From CAMBRQ01 sp945870325 (GTDB lineage: Bacteria; Bacillota; Clostridia; Lachnospirales; Lachnospiraceae): 64,000 bases of DNA. The notes under the pieces are model-generated. The model was not told the origin of the DNA and searched no databases. It was given only the letters and a program-made list of their open reading frames with translations. Below, piece by piece: positions 52,752-61,091 of this stretch. The translations under genes and the position numbers were made by a program. Where the stretch lies: contig NZ_JBNPMC010000015.1 of NCBI RefSeq assembly GCF_050313795.1, positions 1-64,000 of the forward strand, given 5' to 3'. Within the stretch, counting starts at the first letter, position 1. Each line of letters starts with the position of its first letter.

Positions 52752-53436
52752 TATTATTTCCTCTAATCATATTATGATAATTGTCATCTTTTTAATCAAC
52801 AACATTTATATAGTAATACTTCACTATGATTATTTCAATATTGATCTGAATCTTTCATAATACAATAATAGGAATTATCCGCCATGTTTCTGCACAGATA
52901 ATTCCTATCTCTATATACTCTTCTATTTTTACAAATACTGATTCTTTATAATGCATATAATAAAGACGGATGCCAATTCTACTAATTCGCATCCGCCTTT
53001 ATCTTGATTCATTGTCCATTGGATAATACCTCTTTCTTTTAACTCCGATTATTTTTAATCTACGTTCTTGGTGGTCCGTACCTTCCTTTCATAAATTCTC
53101 TTTCCCGATACTTAGCGCCTTATGTTCTCAGGAACTTTTCAACACTTATGTTGACGATAATAACAACCAATTTGTTTACAGCTCGCGTCTGTCTTACAAT
53201 TTCGATTTGTTATTTTATGGTTATATAATATCAGCATAGTTTTTATTTGTCAATATATTTTTGCATTTTATTCCCATTTTTTTATTATTCTATTTTCCAA
53301 ACTATATTTTCAGATTTTTCTACTATTCTTTTTTGTCATCTTGCATAAAACAACTCGCTTTTATATAGTTCAATCACGTCATTTGTTTGTTAATAAACAT
53401 ACAATTCTGTTAAATAAACTACTTTCGCCATATTTA
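52752..53436. other. AT-rich gene-less region with hairpins and an operator-like tract
   Basis: No gene is recognised in this stretch. It holds two strong hairpins: 52870-52879 with 52897-52906 (perfect AGGAATTATC arms), and 52962-52973 with 52989-53000 (GACGGATGC-type arms). From about 53220 the DNA becomes very AT-rich, ending in repeated TGTTAA(A)TAAAC sites. Confidence 0.5.
53385..53419. promoter_or_regulatory. Putative operator upstream of the hydroxysteroid dehydrogenase
   Basis: A near-palindrome GTTTGTTAATAAAC (53385-53398) is followed by TGTTAAATAAAC (53408-53419). The shared TGTTAA...AAAC units start 20 bp apart, two helical turns, so they face the same side of the DNA. They end 17 bp before the -35. 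Confidence 0.45.
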
Positions 53437-53465
53437 TTGTACAATTCTATTATTTGTGATAACAT
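53437..53465 (+). promoter_or_regulatory. Probable promoter of the hydroxysteroid dehydrogenase
   Basis: TTGTAC (53437-53442) and TAACAT (53460-53465) are 17 bp apart. The -10 is weak, consistent with a regulated promoter. Confidence 0.4.
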
Positions 53466-53498
53466 TCATACATCAAAAATGTATAGGAGATGCATATT

Positions 53499-54299
53499 AT
53501 GGGATTTTTAACAGGGAAAACTGCTATTATTACAGGTGCCGGAAGGGCTGTTTTAAGTGATGGAAGATGTGGATCTATCGGATATGGTATCGCTACTGCT
53601 TATGCAAAGGAAGGTGCTAATCTAGTAATCACAGGACGTAATGTCCAGAAACTTACCGCCGCCAAAGAAGAGTTAGAAAGCCGTCATGGGATCAAAGTCC
53701 TCACAGTTCAGGCAGATGTCAATGCCGGGGCTGACAATGAAGCTGTTGTTGCCAATGTGGTAAAACAAGCCATCGACACCTTCGGACGCATCGATGTATT
53801 GATCAACAATGCGCAGGCTTCTGCATCCGGTGTTCCATTGGCAGAACATACGACAGATCAATTCAATCTGGCACTTTACTCCGGGCTTTATGCTGCATTC
53901 TACTACATGAAGGCTTGCTATCCTTATCTTAAGGAAACGAAAGGATCTGTTATCAACTTTGCATCAGGAGCCGGGCTGTTCGGTAATTACGGACAAAGTG
54001 CTTACGCTGCTGCCAAAGAAGGAATCCGCGGTCTTACCAGAGTTGCCGCTACGGAATGGGGACCTGACGGAATTAATGTTAACATCATCTGTCCGCTGGC
54101 ATGGACTGCACAATTAGAGAATTTCGAAAAAGCATATCCGGATGCATTCAAAGCTAATGTAAAGATGCCACCAGCAGGACATTACGGTGATGCAGAACTG
54201 GAGATCGGACGTGTATGTGTTCAACTGGCCCATCCGGACTTCAAGTATATGAGCGGCGAGACCATTACACTGGAAGGCGGCATGGGCTTAAGACCGTAA
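53499..54299 (+). CDS. NADP-dependent 12alpha-hydroxysteroid dehydrogenase (probable)
   Basis: This is a classical short-chain dehydrogenase of 266 aa. The cofactor loop is expanded (TGAGRAVLSDGRCGSIGYG, residues 12-30). Arg47 in TGRN after the second strand favours NADP(H). NNAQ is at 103-106, and the catalytic Ser156, Tyr169 and Lys173 (SAYAAAKEG) are present. The length, NNAQASASG, YMKACYPYLKET and YMSGETITLEGGMG segments agree closely with 12alpha-HSDHs of bile-acid-converting clostridia as I remember them. It would oxidise the 12alpha-hydroxyl of cholate or deoxycholate reversibly. AGGAGA lies 8 nt before the ATG at 53499; the ATG at 53490 overlaps that site. It is monocistronic. Confidence 0.82.
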   Translation: MGFLTGKTAIITGAGRAVLSDGRCGSIGYGIATAYAKEGANLVITGRNVQKLTAAKEELESRHGIKVLTVQADVNAGADNEAVVANVVKQAIDTFGRIDVLINNAQASASGVPLAEHTTDQFNLALYSGLYAAFYYMKACYPYLKETKGSVINFASGAGLFGNYGQSAYAAAKEGIRGLTRVAATEWGPDGINVNIICPLAWTAQLENFEKAYPDAFKANVKMPPAGHYGDAELEIGRVCVQLAHPDFKYMSGETITLEGGMGLRP

Positions 54300-54321
54300 G
54301 ATCATATCGTAGGGATAACGC

Positions 54322-54353
54322 AAGGGCAGATACCGAAGCATCTGCCCTTTCTG
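54322..54353 (+). terminator. Terminator of the hydroxysteroid dehydrogenase gene
   Basis: A stem AAGGGCAGAT/ATCTGCCCTT with a short T-run (54322-54331, 54340-54349) lies 22 nt after the stop. Confidence 0.65.
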
Positions 54354-54382
54354 CCAGTATATATTTCTTATAAATTTTTTTC

Positions 54383-55414
54383 TTAGAAGAATACTCTTCT
54401 GATATCATTATACATCACAAATACCATCAGAACCATCAGAAGCGCAATTCCGATCATATGCACATATCCTTCCTTCTCCGGCGGTATTCGTTTTCTTCTT
54501 ATGGCTTCTACGAACAGGAATACCAGACGCCCGCCGTCCAGTGCCGGCAGCGGCAGCAGATTCATAACTCCTAAATTTGCTGATATAAGAATTGCGATAT
54601 ATAACATCTGTGCCAGCACCACATATACTCCATACGACCTGCTCTGCTCATAGGCATCATCCACTACATCTACGATTCCGACAGGTCCCGACATCTGATC
54701 CATGCCAACCTGACCGGTCACCAGCATCTTCAGACTCTCTATCGTCGTACTGATCCAATACTTTACTTCATATGCTCCATACTGAAGTGCAGTCAGCGGA
54801 TTCGCTTTCGTATAACCGGAACTTGCGATTCCAAGCCGCGCATATCCCAGTTCCTCATCCATCTTCGGAGTCAGTGTAACCGTCTTCTTCTCTCCGTCAT
54901 GGATATAGGTTACTTCCACCGTCTCGCCTTGATGAAACTGATTGTATATGCTGACCTCCCGGAAGATATGAACCCTCTTATCCCCCATCTTCACAATGGT
55001 ATCGCCTGCCTGCATCCCCGCTTCTGCCGCCGGATATCCCTCTTCGACTCCACTCAATACCGGCTTATCATAACCGATCATCGCAATTAAGATAACGGAG
55101 AATATAAATGCCAGTATAAAGTTGAAGATAGGCCCTGCCGCAATTACGGATATTCTCGCCCAGACCGACTTATTATTAAAATTATTCGGCGAATCTGTCG
55201 CCTCCTCATCTTCCCCCATCGCACAGAATCCGCCAATCGGGAAGAGCCGGACCGCATATTTCGTCCCCTTGTATTCCCGGGAATAGATTGACGGTCCCAT
55301 TCCTAATGCGAATTCCTCTACATCAATCCCATTCTTTTTTGCCAGTAGAAAATGTCCCAGTTCGTGAAAGAACACGATGAAACTAAAGATAATGATCGCT
55401 AATATAATACCCAA
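54383..55414 (-). CDS. rseP: RIP metalloprotease RseP
   Basis: This is a site-2-type intramembrane zinc protease (343 aa). The zinc motif HELGHF is in the first span, a PDZ domain is in the middle (AEAGMQAGDTIVKMGDKRV), and the second metal ligand is in LLPLPALDGGRLVF of the C-terminal part. It cleaves membrane substrates such as anti-sigma factors or signal peptides. The start is TTG with AGGAGG at 11 nt. It is last in the pyrH-to-rseP operon, 8 nt after dxr. Confidence 0.93.
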   Translation of the reverse strand: MGIILAIIIFSFIVFFHELGHFLLAKKNGIDVEEFALGMGPSIYSREYKGTKYAVRLFPIGGFCAMGEDEEATDSPNNFNNKSVWARISVIAAGPIFNFILAFIFSVILIAMIGYDKPVLSGVEEGYPAAEAGMQAGDTIVKMGDKRVHIFREVSIYNQFHQGETVEVTYIHDGEKKTVTLTPKMDEELGYARLGIASSGYTKANPLTALQYGAYEVKYWISTTIESLKMLVTGQVGMDQMSGPVGIVDVVDDAYEQSRSYGVYVVLAQMLYIAILISANLGVMNLLPLPALDGGRLVFLFVEAIRRKRIPPEKEGYVHMIGIALLMVLMVFVMYNDIRRVFF

Positions 55415-55422
55415 GTTGCAAG

Positions 55423-56565
55423 TTACCTCCTGCTGTTAATTCTGTCATAAGTTGCTGCTTCTGTCTCTAATATCTGTTCAAGCGTCGGATTCTCAATATT
55501 CTTATGCGCACGCATACAGTCATCAATAATCTCCATGATCTCCAGATATTTGATCTGACGCTTCAGGAACTGACTAACTGCCAACTCATTGGCTGCATTG
55601 AATACTGTCGGAAGGGAGCCTCCTCTTCTTCCGGCTTCATATGCCATCTGCAGACCATAGAATGTATCCATATCCGGCTTCTCGAATTCCAGTTTTCCTA
55701 AGTTCCAGAAGTCCACTCTGTCTCCGGGAAGATATCTTCGCTCCGGATAATAAAGAGCATACTGAATCGGCAGCTTCATATCCGGAGTTCCAAGTTCCGC
55801 CATGATTGCCCCATCTACGTACTCAACCATCGAATGAATAATACTCTGTGGCTGTACCACAACCTGTACCTGATCCACATCAACACCAAACAGCCATTTC
55901 GCTTCAATGACTTCCAGTCCCTTATTCACCATCGTAGATGAATCTATGGTAATCTTCTGTCCCATAGACCAGTTTGGATGCTTCAGAGCATCCTTAGGTC
56001 CAATCTCCAGTAAATCCTCCTGTCTCTTCCCACGGAACGGTCCACCGGAAGCCGTCAGCAGAATCTTATGAATCGCCTTATGCTCATTTCCCTGCAAGGA
56101 CTGGAAGATTGCGCTATGTTCGCTATCCACCGGAAGAATAGATACACCATTCTCAGCCGCCAATGGCATGATGATATGCCCCGCCGTTACTAAGGTCTCC
56201 TTGTTCGCAAGCGCAATATCTTTTTCAGCCTTGATTGCTTCAATTGTAGGACGGATGCCAATCATTCCTACAATCGCTGTCACCAATATCTCAGTCTCTT
56301 CCATAACGGATACTTCAATCAGTCCATCCATGCCCGATACGACCTTGGTGTCCGTATCTGCAATGCGTCCCTTAAGTTCCTTTGCTTTCTCTTCTGACCA
56401 TACAGCCGCCAGACGTGGGTGGAATTCCCGGATCTGTTCTTCCAGCAGTGCTATGTTGCTTCCGGCCGCCAGCCCCAGAACCTCGATATCCCCATTCTCT
56501 CTGACAACTTCCAAAGTCTGAGTTCCTATGGAACCTGTAGATCCCAATATGGCTATTTTCTTCAT
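55423..56565 (-). CDS. dxr: 1-deoxy-D-xylulose 5-phosphate reductoisomerase
   Basis: This is the second enzyme of the MEP isoprenoid pathway (380 aa): NADPH-dependent conversion of DXP to MEP. The N-terminal GSTGSIGTQTLEV loop binds NADPH. The metal and substrate residues are in LPVDSEHSAIFQ and WSMGQKITIDSSTMVNKGLEVIEA. It lies between cdsA and rseP, a common firmicute arrangement that groups isoprenoid, lipid and membrane functions. Confidence 0.97.
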   Translation of the reverse strand: MKKIAILGSTGSIGTQTLEVVRENGDIEVLGLAAGSNIALLEEQIREFHPRLAAVWSEEKAKELKGRIADTDTKVVSGMDGLIEVSVMEETEILVTAIVGMIGIRPTIEAIKAEKDIALANKETLVTAGHIIMPLAAENGVSILPVDSEHSAIFQSLQGNEHKAIHKILLTASGGPFRGKRQEDLLEIGPKDALKHPNWSMGQKITIDSSTMVNKGLEVIEAKWLFGVDVDQVQVVVQPQSIIHSMVEYVDGAIMAELGTPDMKLPIQYALYYPERRYLPGDRVDFWNLGKLEFEKPDMDTFYGLQMAYEAGRRGGSLPTVFNAANELAVSQFLKRQIKYLEIMEIIDDCMRAHKNIENPTLEQILETEAATYDRINSRR

Positions 56566-56614
56566 ACAATACCTCTCTTCTATAATATGTGGGAAAATCT
56601 TTCAAATATCCTTC

Positions 56615-56662
56615 CCACCTACGCCCTGCCACCGGCAGTTCCCTCCGGATGCCTGGCAACCT
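56615..56662. repeat. 47-bp repeat, copy 3 (between dxr and cdsA)
   Basis: It reads CACCTACG, CCCTGCCACCGGCAG, TTCCCTCCGGATGC, CTGGCAACCT. It lies directly after the cdsA stop codon and inside the pyrH-rseP operon, the same orientation as the other two copies. Confidence 0.75.
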
Positions 56663-57468
56663 TAGATATTACCGGCAAGCAATGTAGCCAGATAATAGAT
56701 AATCGGTGCTGTGAATATTACACTGTCAAACCGATCCAGGATTCCGCCATGTCCCGGAATTAATTTTCCATAGTCCTTAATATCATGGTTACGCTTAATT
56801 GCTGACGCTGCCAGATCACCTACCTGAGAGATCATACCGCCAACACCACAGATAATTGCATAATGCAGTGGATTCGCCTCCGCTCCTCCCCACTGGTTCA
56901 TAGCAAGCGCGAAGAGAATTCCAAGCAGTGCCGCACCCACAACTCCGCCGATTCCACCTTCTACAGACTTCTTTGGGCTGAGTTTTGGAGCCATCTTATG
57001 CTTGCCGATCAGCATTCCCACACAATAAGCACAAGTATCGCATCCCCAGGAACTTAAGAAGATCAGCCATACCACTACGCCGCCGTCCGGAAGCATCCTG
57101 GTCTGATATACGTAGGACAGCATAACTGCCACATAGAACAGCCCAAAGAATACAGTCATAACCTGCTCTGCCCTGAAAGTTGGATATGCAAACACATATA
57201 CCGCCATTACCAAAACCAGGAACAGAATCGTAAGCATCGTCACATATTCCATATGACCTGTCAAGAGGATTCCATAATAAGCGACCGCTGCCACGTAGCC
57301 AACGCCTCCTAATACTTTATTATGCACATCAACAACCTTATATAATTCAGACATTCCGATCAAACTGATAATTCCAAGGAATGCAAATAACAGATTCCCG
57401 CCGAAGCCTACTGTCACAATCAGTATGACCACCAATACGATTCCGCTTAACAGCCTTGTCTTAAACAT
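56662..57468 (-). CDS. cdsA: Phosphatidate cytidylyltransferase
   Basis: This makes CDP-diacylglycerol from phosphatidate and CTP (268 aa). It has about eight membrane spans. The family signature near the C terminus is DLAASAIKRNHDIKDYGKLIPGHGGILDRFDS, with the metal-binding Asp residues. Its ribosome binding site AAGGAGG lies within the end of uppS. Confidence 0.96.
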   Translation of the reverse strand: MFKTRLLSGIVLVVILIVTVGFGGNLLFAFLGIISLIGMSELYKVVDVHNKVLGGVGYVAAVAYYGILLTGHMEYVTMLTILFLVLVMAVYVFAYPTFRAEQVMTVFFGLFYVAVMLSYVYQTRMLPDGGVVVWLIFLSSWGCDTCAYCVGMLIGKHKMAPKLSPKKSVEGGIGGVVGAALLGILFALAMNQWGGAEANPLHYAIICGVGGMISQVGDLAASAIKRNHDIKDYGKLIPGHGGILDRFDSVIFTAPIIYYLATLLAGNI

Positions 57469-57475
57469 CTTATCT

Positions 57476-58183
57476 CTATTCCTCCTTCACTCCACCATAA
57501 CGCCGGTCTCTGGCATTGTACTGCTCGATTGCCCTTGTCAACTCTTCCTTCGTAAAGTCCGGCCATGGAACATCTGTAAAATAAAATTCTGTATATGCAA
57601 GCTGCCACAACAGATAATTGGAAAGCCTCAGTTCCCCGCTGGTACGGATCAGCAGATCCGGATCAGGAATATCATGGGTATCCAAATAACGCTCCAGCAC
57701 CTGCTCATCTATCTGCTCCGGTACAACTTTTCCATCCACACAATCTCTTGCAAGCATTCTTACCGCACGGATAATCTCATCCCTGCTCCCATAATTAATC
57801 GCGATCTGAAAATTCAGACCACCGTTATTCTTCGTAGCCTCCTCAAGTTCCAGAATCCTGCTCCTGATATCTTCATCCAGTCTTGTGATATCTCCAATGA
57901 CCCGGACCTTCATATCATTCTTTGCCGCCGTCTTAAGACAAGTCTTCATATAGTTCCTTAACAGCTTCATCAGAGCATCCACTTCGTCCTTTGGACGATT
58001 CCAATTCTCCGTGGAGAATGCATACACCGTTAAATACTTGATTCCCATGCGCCAGGCATCTTCGCAGATACGTTCTACGTTCTTACTGCCCTGGGCATGA
58101 CCGTAATTACGAGGCATTCCCTTAGACTTCGCCCAGCGGCCATTCCCATCTAATATAATCGCAACATGCTGCGGTATATTCAT
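57476..58183 (-). CDS. uppS: Undecaprenyl diphosphate synthase
   Basis: This is a cis-prenyltransferase (235 aa) making the C55 lipid carrier for cell wall synthesis. The P-loop is ILDGNGRWAKSKGMPRNYGH, with FSTENWNRPKDEV and RTSGELRLSNYLLWQLAYTEFYF. The ATG at 58183 (MNIPQHVAI) has AAGGAG at 9 nt; the open frame further upstream is not homologous. Confidence 0.96.
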   Translation of the reverse strand: MNIPQHVAIILDGNGRWAKSKGMPRNYGHAQGSKNVERICEDAWRMGIKYLTVYAFSTENWNRPKDEVDALMKLLRNYMKTCLKTAAKNDMKVRVIGDITRLDEDIRSRILELEEATKNNGGLNFQIAINYGSRDEIIRAVRMLARDCVDGKVVPEQIDEQVLERYLDTHDIPDPDLLIRTSGELRLSNYLLWQLAYTEFYFTDVPWPDFTKEELTRAIEQYNARDRRYGGVKEE

Positions 58184-58272
58184 AGTTCCAATCTCCTTCC
58201 ATAGAGAAAGACGTGTTGCATGAACGAAAGGACAGACCCTCCGCAAAGGCTTTTGGTCTGCCCCCTCTCTCA

Positions 58273-58824
58273 TTAAACAGTCATTACTTCTTTTGATTTT
58301 ACTTCTACTGCCTTGTCAACTTCTTTGATATACTTATCAGTCAGTTTCTGTAACTGTTCTCCCATATCCTTGATCTCATCCTCTGAGATATCAGATCCTT
58401 TCAGTTTCTTGAAAGCATCGTTACCGTCACGGCGGATGTTACGGATAGCAACCTTCGCTGCTTCTCCTTTCTTCTTAACATCCTTCACCAGTTCTTTTCT
58501 GCGTTCCTCAGTCAGTTCCGGGAATACAAGGCGGATGGTCGAACCGTCATTGGTAGGGTTAATTCCAAGGTCTGATACCTGGATCGCTTTCTCAATCACC
58601 TTCAGCATACTCTTCTCCCATGGCTGGATCTGAATCATACGCGGTTCAGGAACAGATACGTTCGCCACCTGCTGAATCGGAGATGGTGCTCCATAGTAAT
58701 CAACCATAATCTTATTCAATACATTCGGATTCGCACGTCCGGCTCTGATGGTTCCCAGATCCCCATCCAGGTTTGCCATCGTCTTCTTCATCTTGTCTTC
58801 GTATACCTGTAATCTTTCATTCAT
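58273..58824 (-). CDS. frr: Ribosome recycling factor
   Basis: This is a 183-aa protein that with EF-G splits post-termination ribosomes. The sequence is typical throughout (LGTIRAGRANPNVLNKIMVDYYGAPSPIQQVANVSVPE; LTEERRKELVKDVKKKGEAAKVAIRNIRRDGND). GGGAGGACAAG precedes the ATG. It lies 22 nt after pyrH. Confidence 0.98.
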   Translation of the reverse strand: MNERLQVYEDKMKKTMANLDGDLGTIRAGRANPNVLNKIMVDYYGAPSPIQQVANVSVPEPRMIQIQPWEKSMLKVIEKAIQVSDLGINPTNDGSTIRLVFPELTEERRKELVKDVKKKGEAAKVAIRNIRRDGNDAFKKLKGSDISEDEIKDMGEQLQKLTDKYIKEVDKAVEVKSKEVMTV

Positions 58825-58846
58825 AGTTTCTTGTCCTCCCTTATTC

Positions 58847-59542
58847 TTATACAGTTACTTTCGTTCCTGTAAATGTTCCTGTCATCGTCTCTACAATACT
58901 ATTCTCTTCATTCAGCCCGAATACCAGCATCGGCATCTTGTTCTCCAGGCACATGATGGATGCAGTCAAATCTACTGCCATCAACTTCTGATCAATGATC
59001 TCCTGGATAGAAATCTCATCATACTTCTTCGCATCCGGATTCACCTTCGGATCACTGTCATAGATTCCATCAATCGCCTTAGCCAGAAGCATAGCATCTG
59101 CCTCAATCTCAATCGCACGAAGCACAGCACCTGTATCCGTTGAAAAATAAGGATGTCCGGTTCCTCCTGCGAAGAAGATTACCTTGCCTTCATTCAGTGC
59201 CTCAACTGCTGCATCCTTAGAGAATAAGGTGGTAAATGCACCACATACAAAAGGTGTGAATACTTCTGTCTTCATCCCTGCATAACGGAAGATATCAGAT
59301 ACATAGATACAGTTCATAACCGTAGCCAGCATCCCGATCTGGTCAGCCTTTACACGGTCGATTGTCTCACTGGTTCTTCCTCTCCAGAAGTTACCGCCTC
59401 CGGTAACAATGGCAACCTGGATACCGTCATCTACTAACTGCTTCACCTGCTTGGCTACTCCCATGCAGGTTGCTTCATCGAATCCTGTCTTTTTATCACC
59501 TGCGAGGGCTTCCCCGCTGAGTTTCAACAATACTCTTTTCAT
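58847..59542 (-). CDS. pyrH: UMP kinase
   Basis: This phosphorylates UMP to UDP (231 aa, amino-acid kinase fold). Motifs are KRVLLKLSGEALAG, VTGGGNFWRGRTSE, DQIGMLATVMN and FFAGGTGHPYFSTDTGA. The ATG at 59542 has AAGGAG at 9 nt; the upstream ATG at 59563 overlaps that region. It is first in the operon here. The usual upstream neighbours rpsB and tsf are not present. Confidence 0.97.
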   Translation of the reverse strand: MKRVLLKLSGEALAGDKKTGFDEATCMGVAKQVKQLVDDGIQVAIVTGGGNFWRGRTSETIDRVKADQIGMLATVMNCIYVSDIFRYAGMKTEVFTPFVCGAFTTLFSKDAAVEALNEGKVIFFAGGTGHPYFSTDTGAVLRAIEIEADAMLLAKAIDGIYDSDPKVNPDAKKYDEISIQEIIDQKLMAVDLTASIMCLENKMPMLVFGLNEENSIVETMTGTFTGTKVTV

Positions 59543-59594
59543 AGTCTTGTACTCCTTGTCCATGTTCTATTATGCCTTCGCATACTTGTAATAA

Positions 59595-59603
59595 AGTATA
59601 GCA
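59595..59603 (-). promoter_or_regulatory. Extended -10 promoter of the pyrH operon
   Basis: On the minus strand TGCTATACT is an extended -10 (TGn plus TATACT), about 50 nt upstream of pyrH. No clear -35 is seen. Confidence 0.45.
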
Positions 59604-59608
59604 TATGA

Positions 59609-59645
59609 ATAAAAAAAAGGGAATATGCTTCCGCAACATTCCCTT
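59609..59645 (-). terminator. Intrinsic terminator after the MATE gene
   Basis: A stem AAGGGAAT/ATTCCCTT (59617-59624, 59638-59645) is followed on the minus strand by eight T (59609-59616). It separates the MATE gene from the pyrH operon. Confidence 0.85.
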
Positions 59646-59670
59646 GAAATTGTGCTATACGCAAATTATG

Positions 59671-61032
59671 TTATGAAGACTGTTTTTGCTTCATAATACG
59701 AAAATACATTATCAAAAGCAAGGTAGATGCCAAAACCCAAGCCGTTGGACTAGCAAGGCAGATGCCAGTGTAACTGCCATAATGGGAGCCTACAACTGCG
59801 GCTGTACTTCGACCGATAAGTTCTGCAATTCCGGCCGTCATGGGGAGCAGTCCATATCCCATCCCCTGTATTCCGTTGCGGTAGAGATTCACAATAACCA
59901 GAATGACAGCAGAAACGCCAACACATTTTAAGTAAATATCCACATAATTCATAATCTCATTTACATTCTCAGATACGAACAACACCGTCAGATATTTGCC
60001 GCCAAAGAAAACGGCAGCACCTGTAATAACCGCATATATCTCTCCCATCCATGTAGCACTGCGAAATCCCTGCCTGATACGGTCAATCCTTCCAGCACCT
60101 ATATTCTGAGCACAATAGGTAGACATAGTAGTTCCAAAAGCAACATATGCCTGAGATACAATCTGATCAATCTTCACTGCTGCTGAAAATCCTGCAACTG
60201 CAACCGATCCTAAGATATTAAGCGCTGACTGGACTACAATTGTTCCAATCGCCGTAATGGAGTATTGGAACGCCATAGGGAATCCAACCCTCATCTGCCA
60301 CTTGGCCAGATCCCAGTTCATTTTCCACTCTTCTTTGCGAAGACGTAATACCGGAACCTTTTTCCAGATGTATACCAGGCACAACAAGCCGGAGATTCCC
60401 TGGGAGATTACCGTTGCATACGCGGCACCCGCCGCTCCCATATGAAACATCACGATAAATACCAGATCCAGTACAATATTTAAACATGCAGACAGTATTA
60501 AAAAATACAGCGGACGCTTGCTGTCGCCGATGGCTCTTAGAATACTTGCGAGTAGATTGTAGAGTACCTGAGCCACAATTCCTCCGCAGATTACCATAAT
60601 GTAACTGTATGCCTGACCATACATGTCGTCAGGGGTATTCATCCATCTTAAAATATTCTTCATCATAGCCATACTCAGTATCGTAAGCGTAATGGATACC
60701 ACTGCCGATAAGATCGCCGCTGATGCAACTGACTGGCGCATAGCCTTCAGATTCCCCGACCCATAATGCTGTGCTGTGATAACAGTGAATCCTGCTGTCA
60801 TTCCAAGCAGAAATCCAAGAATCAGGAACATAATCGTTCCGCAGGAACCAACTGCCGCTAATGCCTCATTTCCCACGAATTTGCCGACAATAATCGTATC
60901 TGCCATACTGTAAAATTGCTGAAAGACATTTCCGATGAAGATGGGAATCGTGAAGTTCAATATTATTTTCGCCGGGCTGCCTGTTGTCATATCTCTTTCC
61001 ACACAAACTTCCTCCTGTCTCACTTTTTCCAT
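59671..61032 (-). CDS. MATE family efflux transporter
   Basis: This is a 453-aa antiporter with twelve membrane spans. The opening GSPAKIILNFTIPIFIGNVFQQFYSMADTIIVGKFVG and the repeated AQNIGAGRIDRIRQGF-type loop are typical of MATE (NorM/DinF branch). It probably exports drugs or metabolites by Na+ or H+ exchange. An ATG 14 codons downstream (MTTGSPAKI) has a better ribosome binding site (GGAAAGAG) and is an alternative start. It has its own terminator. Confidence 0.93.
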   Translation of the reverse strand: MEKVRQEEVCVERDMTTGSPAKIILNFTIPIFIGNVFQQFYSMADTIIVGKFVGNEALAAVGSCGTIMFLILGFLLGMTAGFTVITAQHYGSGNLKAMRQSVASAAILSAVVSITLTILSMAMMKNILRWMNTPDDMYGQAYSYIMVICGGIVAQVLYNLLASILRAIGDSKRPLYFLILSACLNIVLDLVFIVMFHMGAAGAAYATVISQGISGLLCLVYIWKKVPVLRLRKEEWKMNWDLAKWQMRVGFPMAFQYSITAIGTIVVQSALNILGSVAVAGFSAAVKIDQIVSQAYVAFGTTMSTYCAQNIGAGRIDRIRQGFRSATWMGEIYAVITGAAVFFGGKYLTVLFVSENVNEIMNYVDIYLKCVGVSAVILVIVNLYRNGIQGMGYGLLPMTAGIAELIGRSTAAVVGSHYGSYTGICLASPTAWVLASTLLLIMYFRIMKQKQSS

Positions 61033-61061
61033 ACCAAAGTTTTCATAATAAAACGCAATCG

Positions 61062-61091
61062 AAAAGACCCCTAACTAAAATGGGGTCTTTT
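61062..61091. terminator. Bidirectional terminator after the Mo hydroxylase operon
   Basis: Perfect 10-bp arms AAAAGACCCC (61062-61071) and GGGGTCTTTT (61082-61091) are separated by 10 nt. The hairpin includes the last codons of the Mo subunit gene. Confidence 0.85.
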
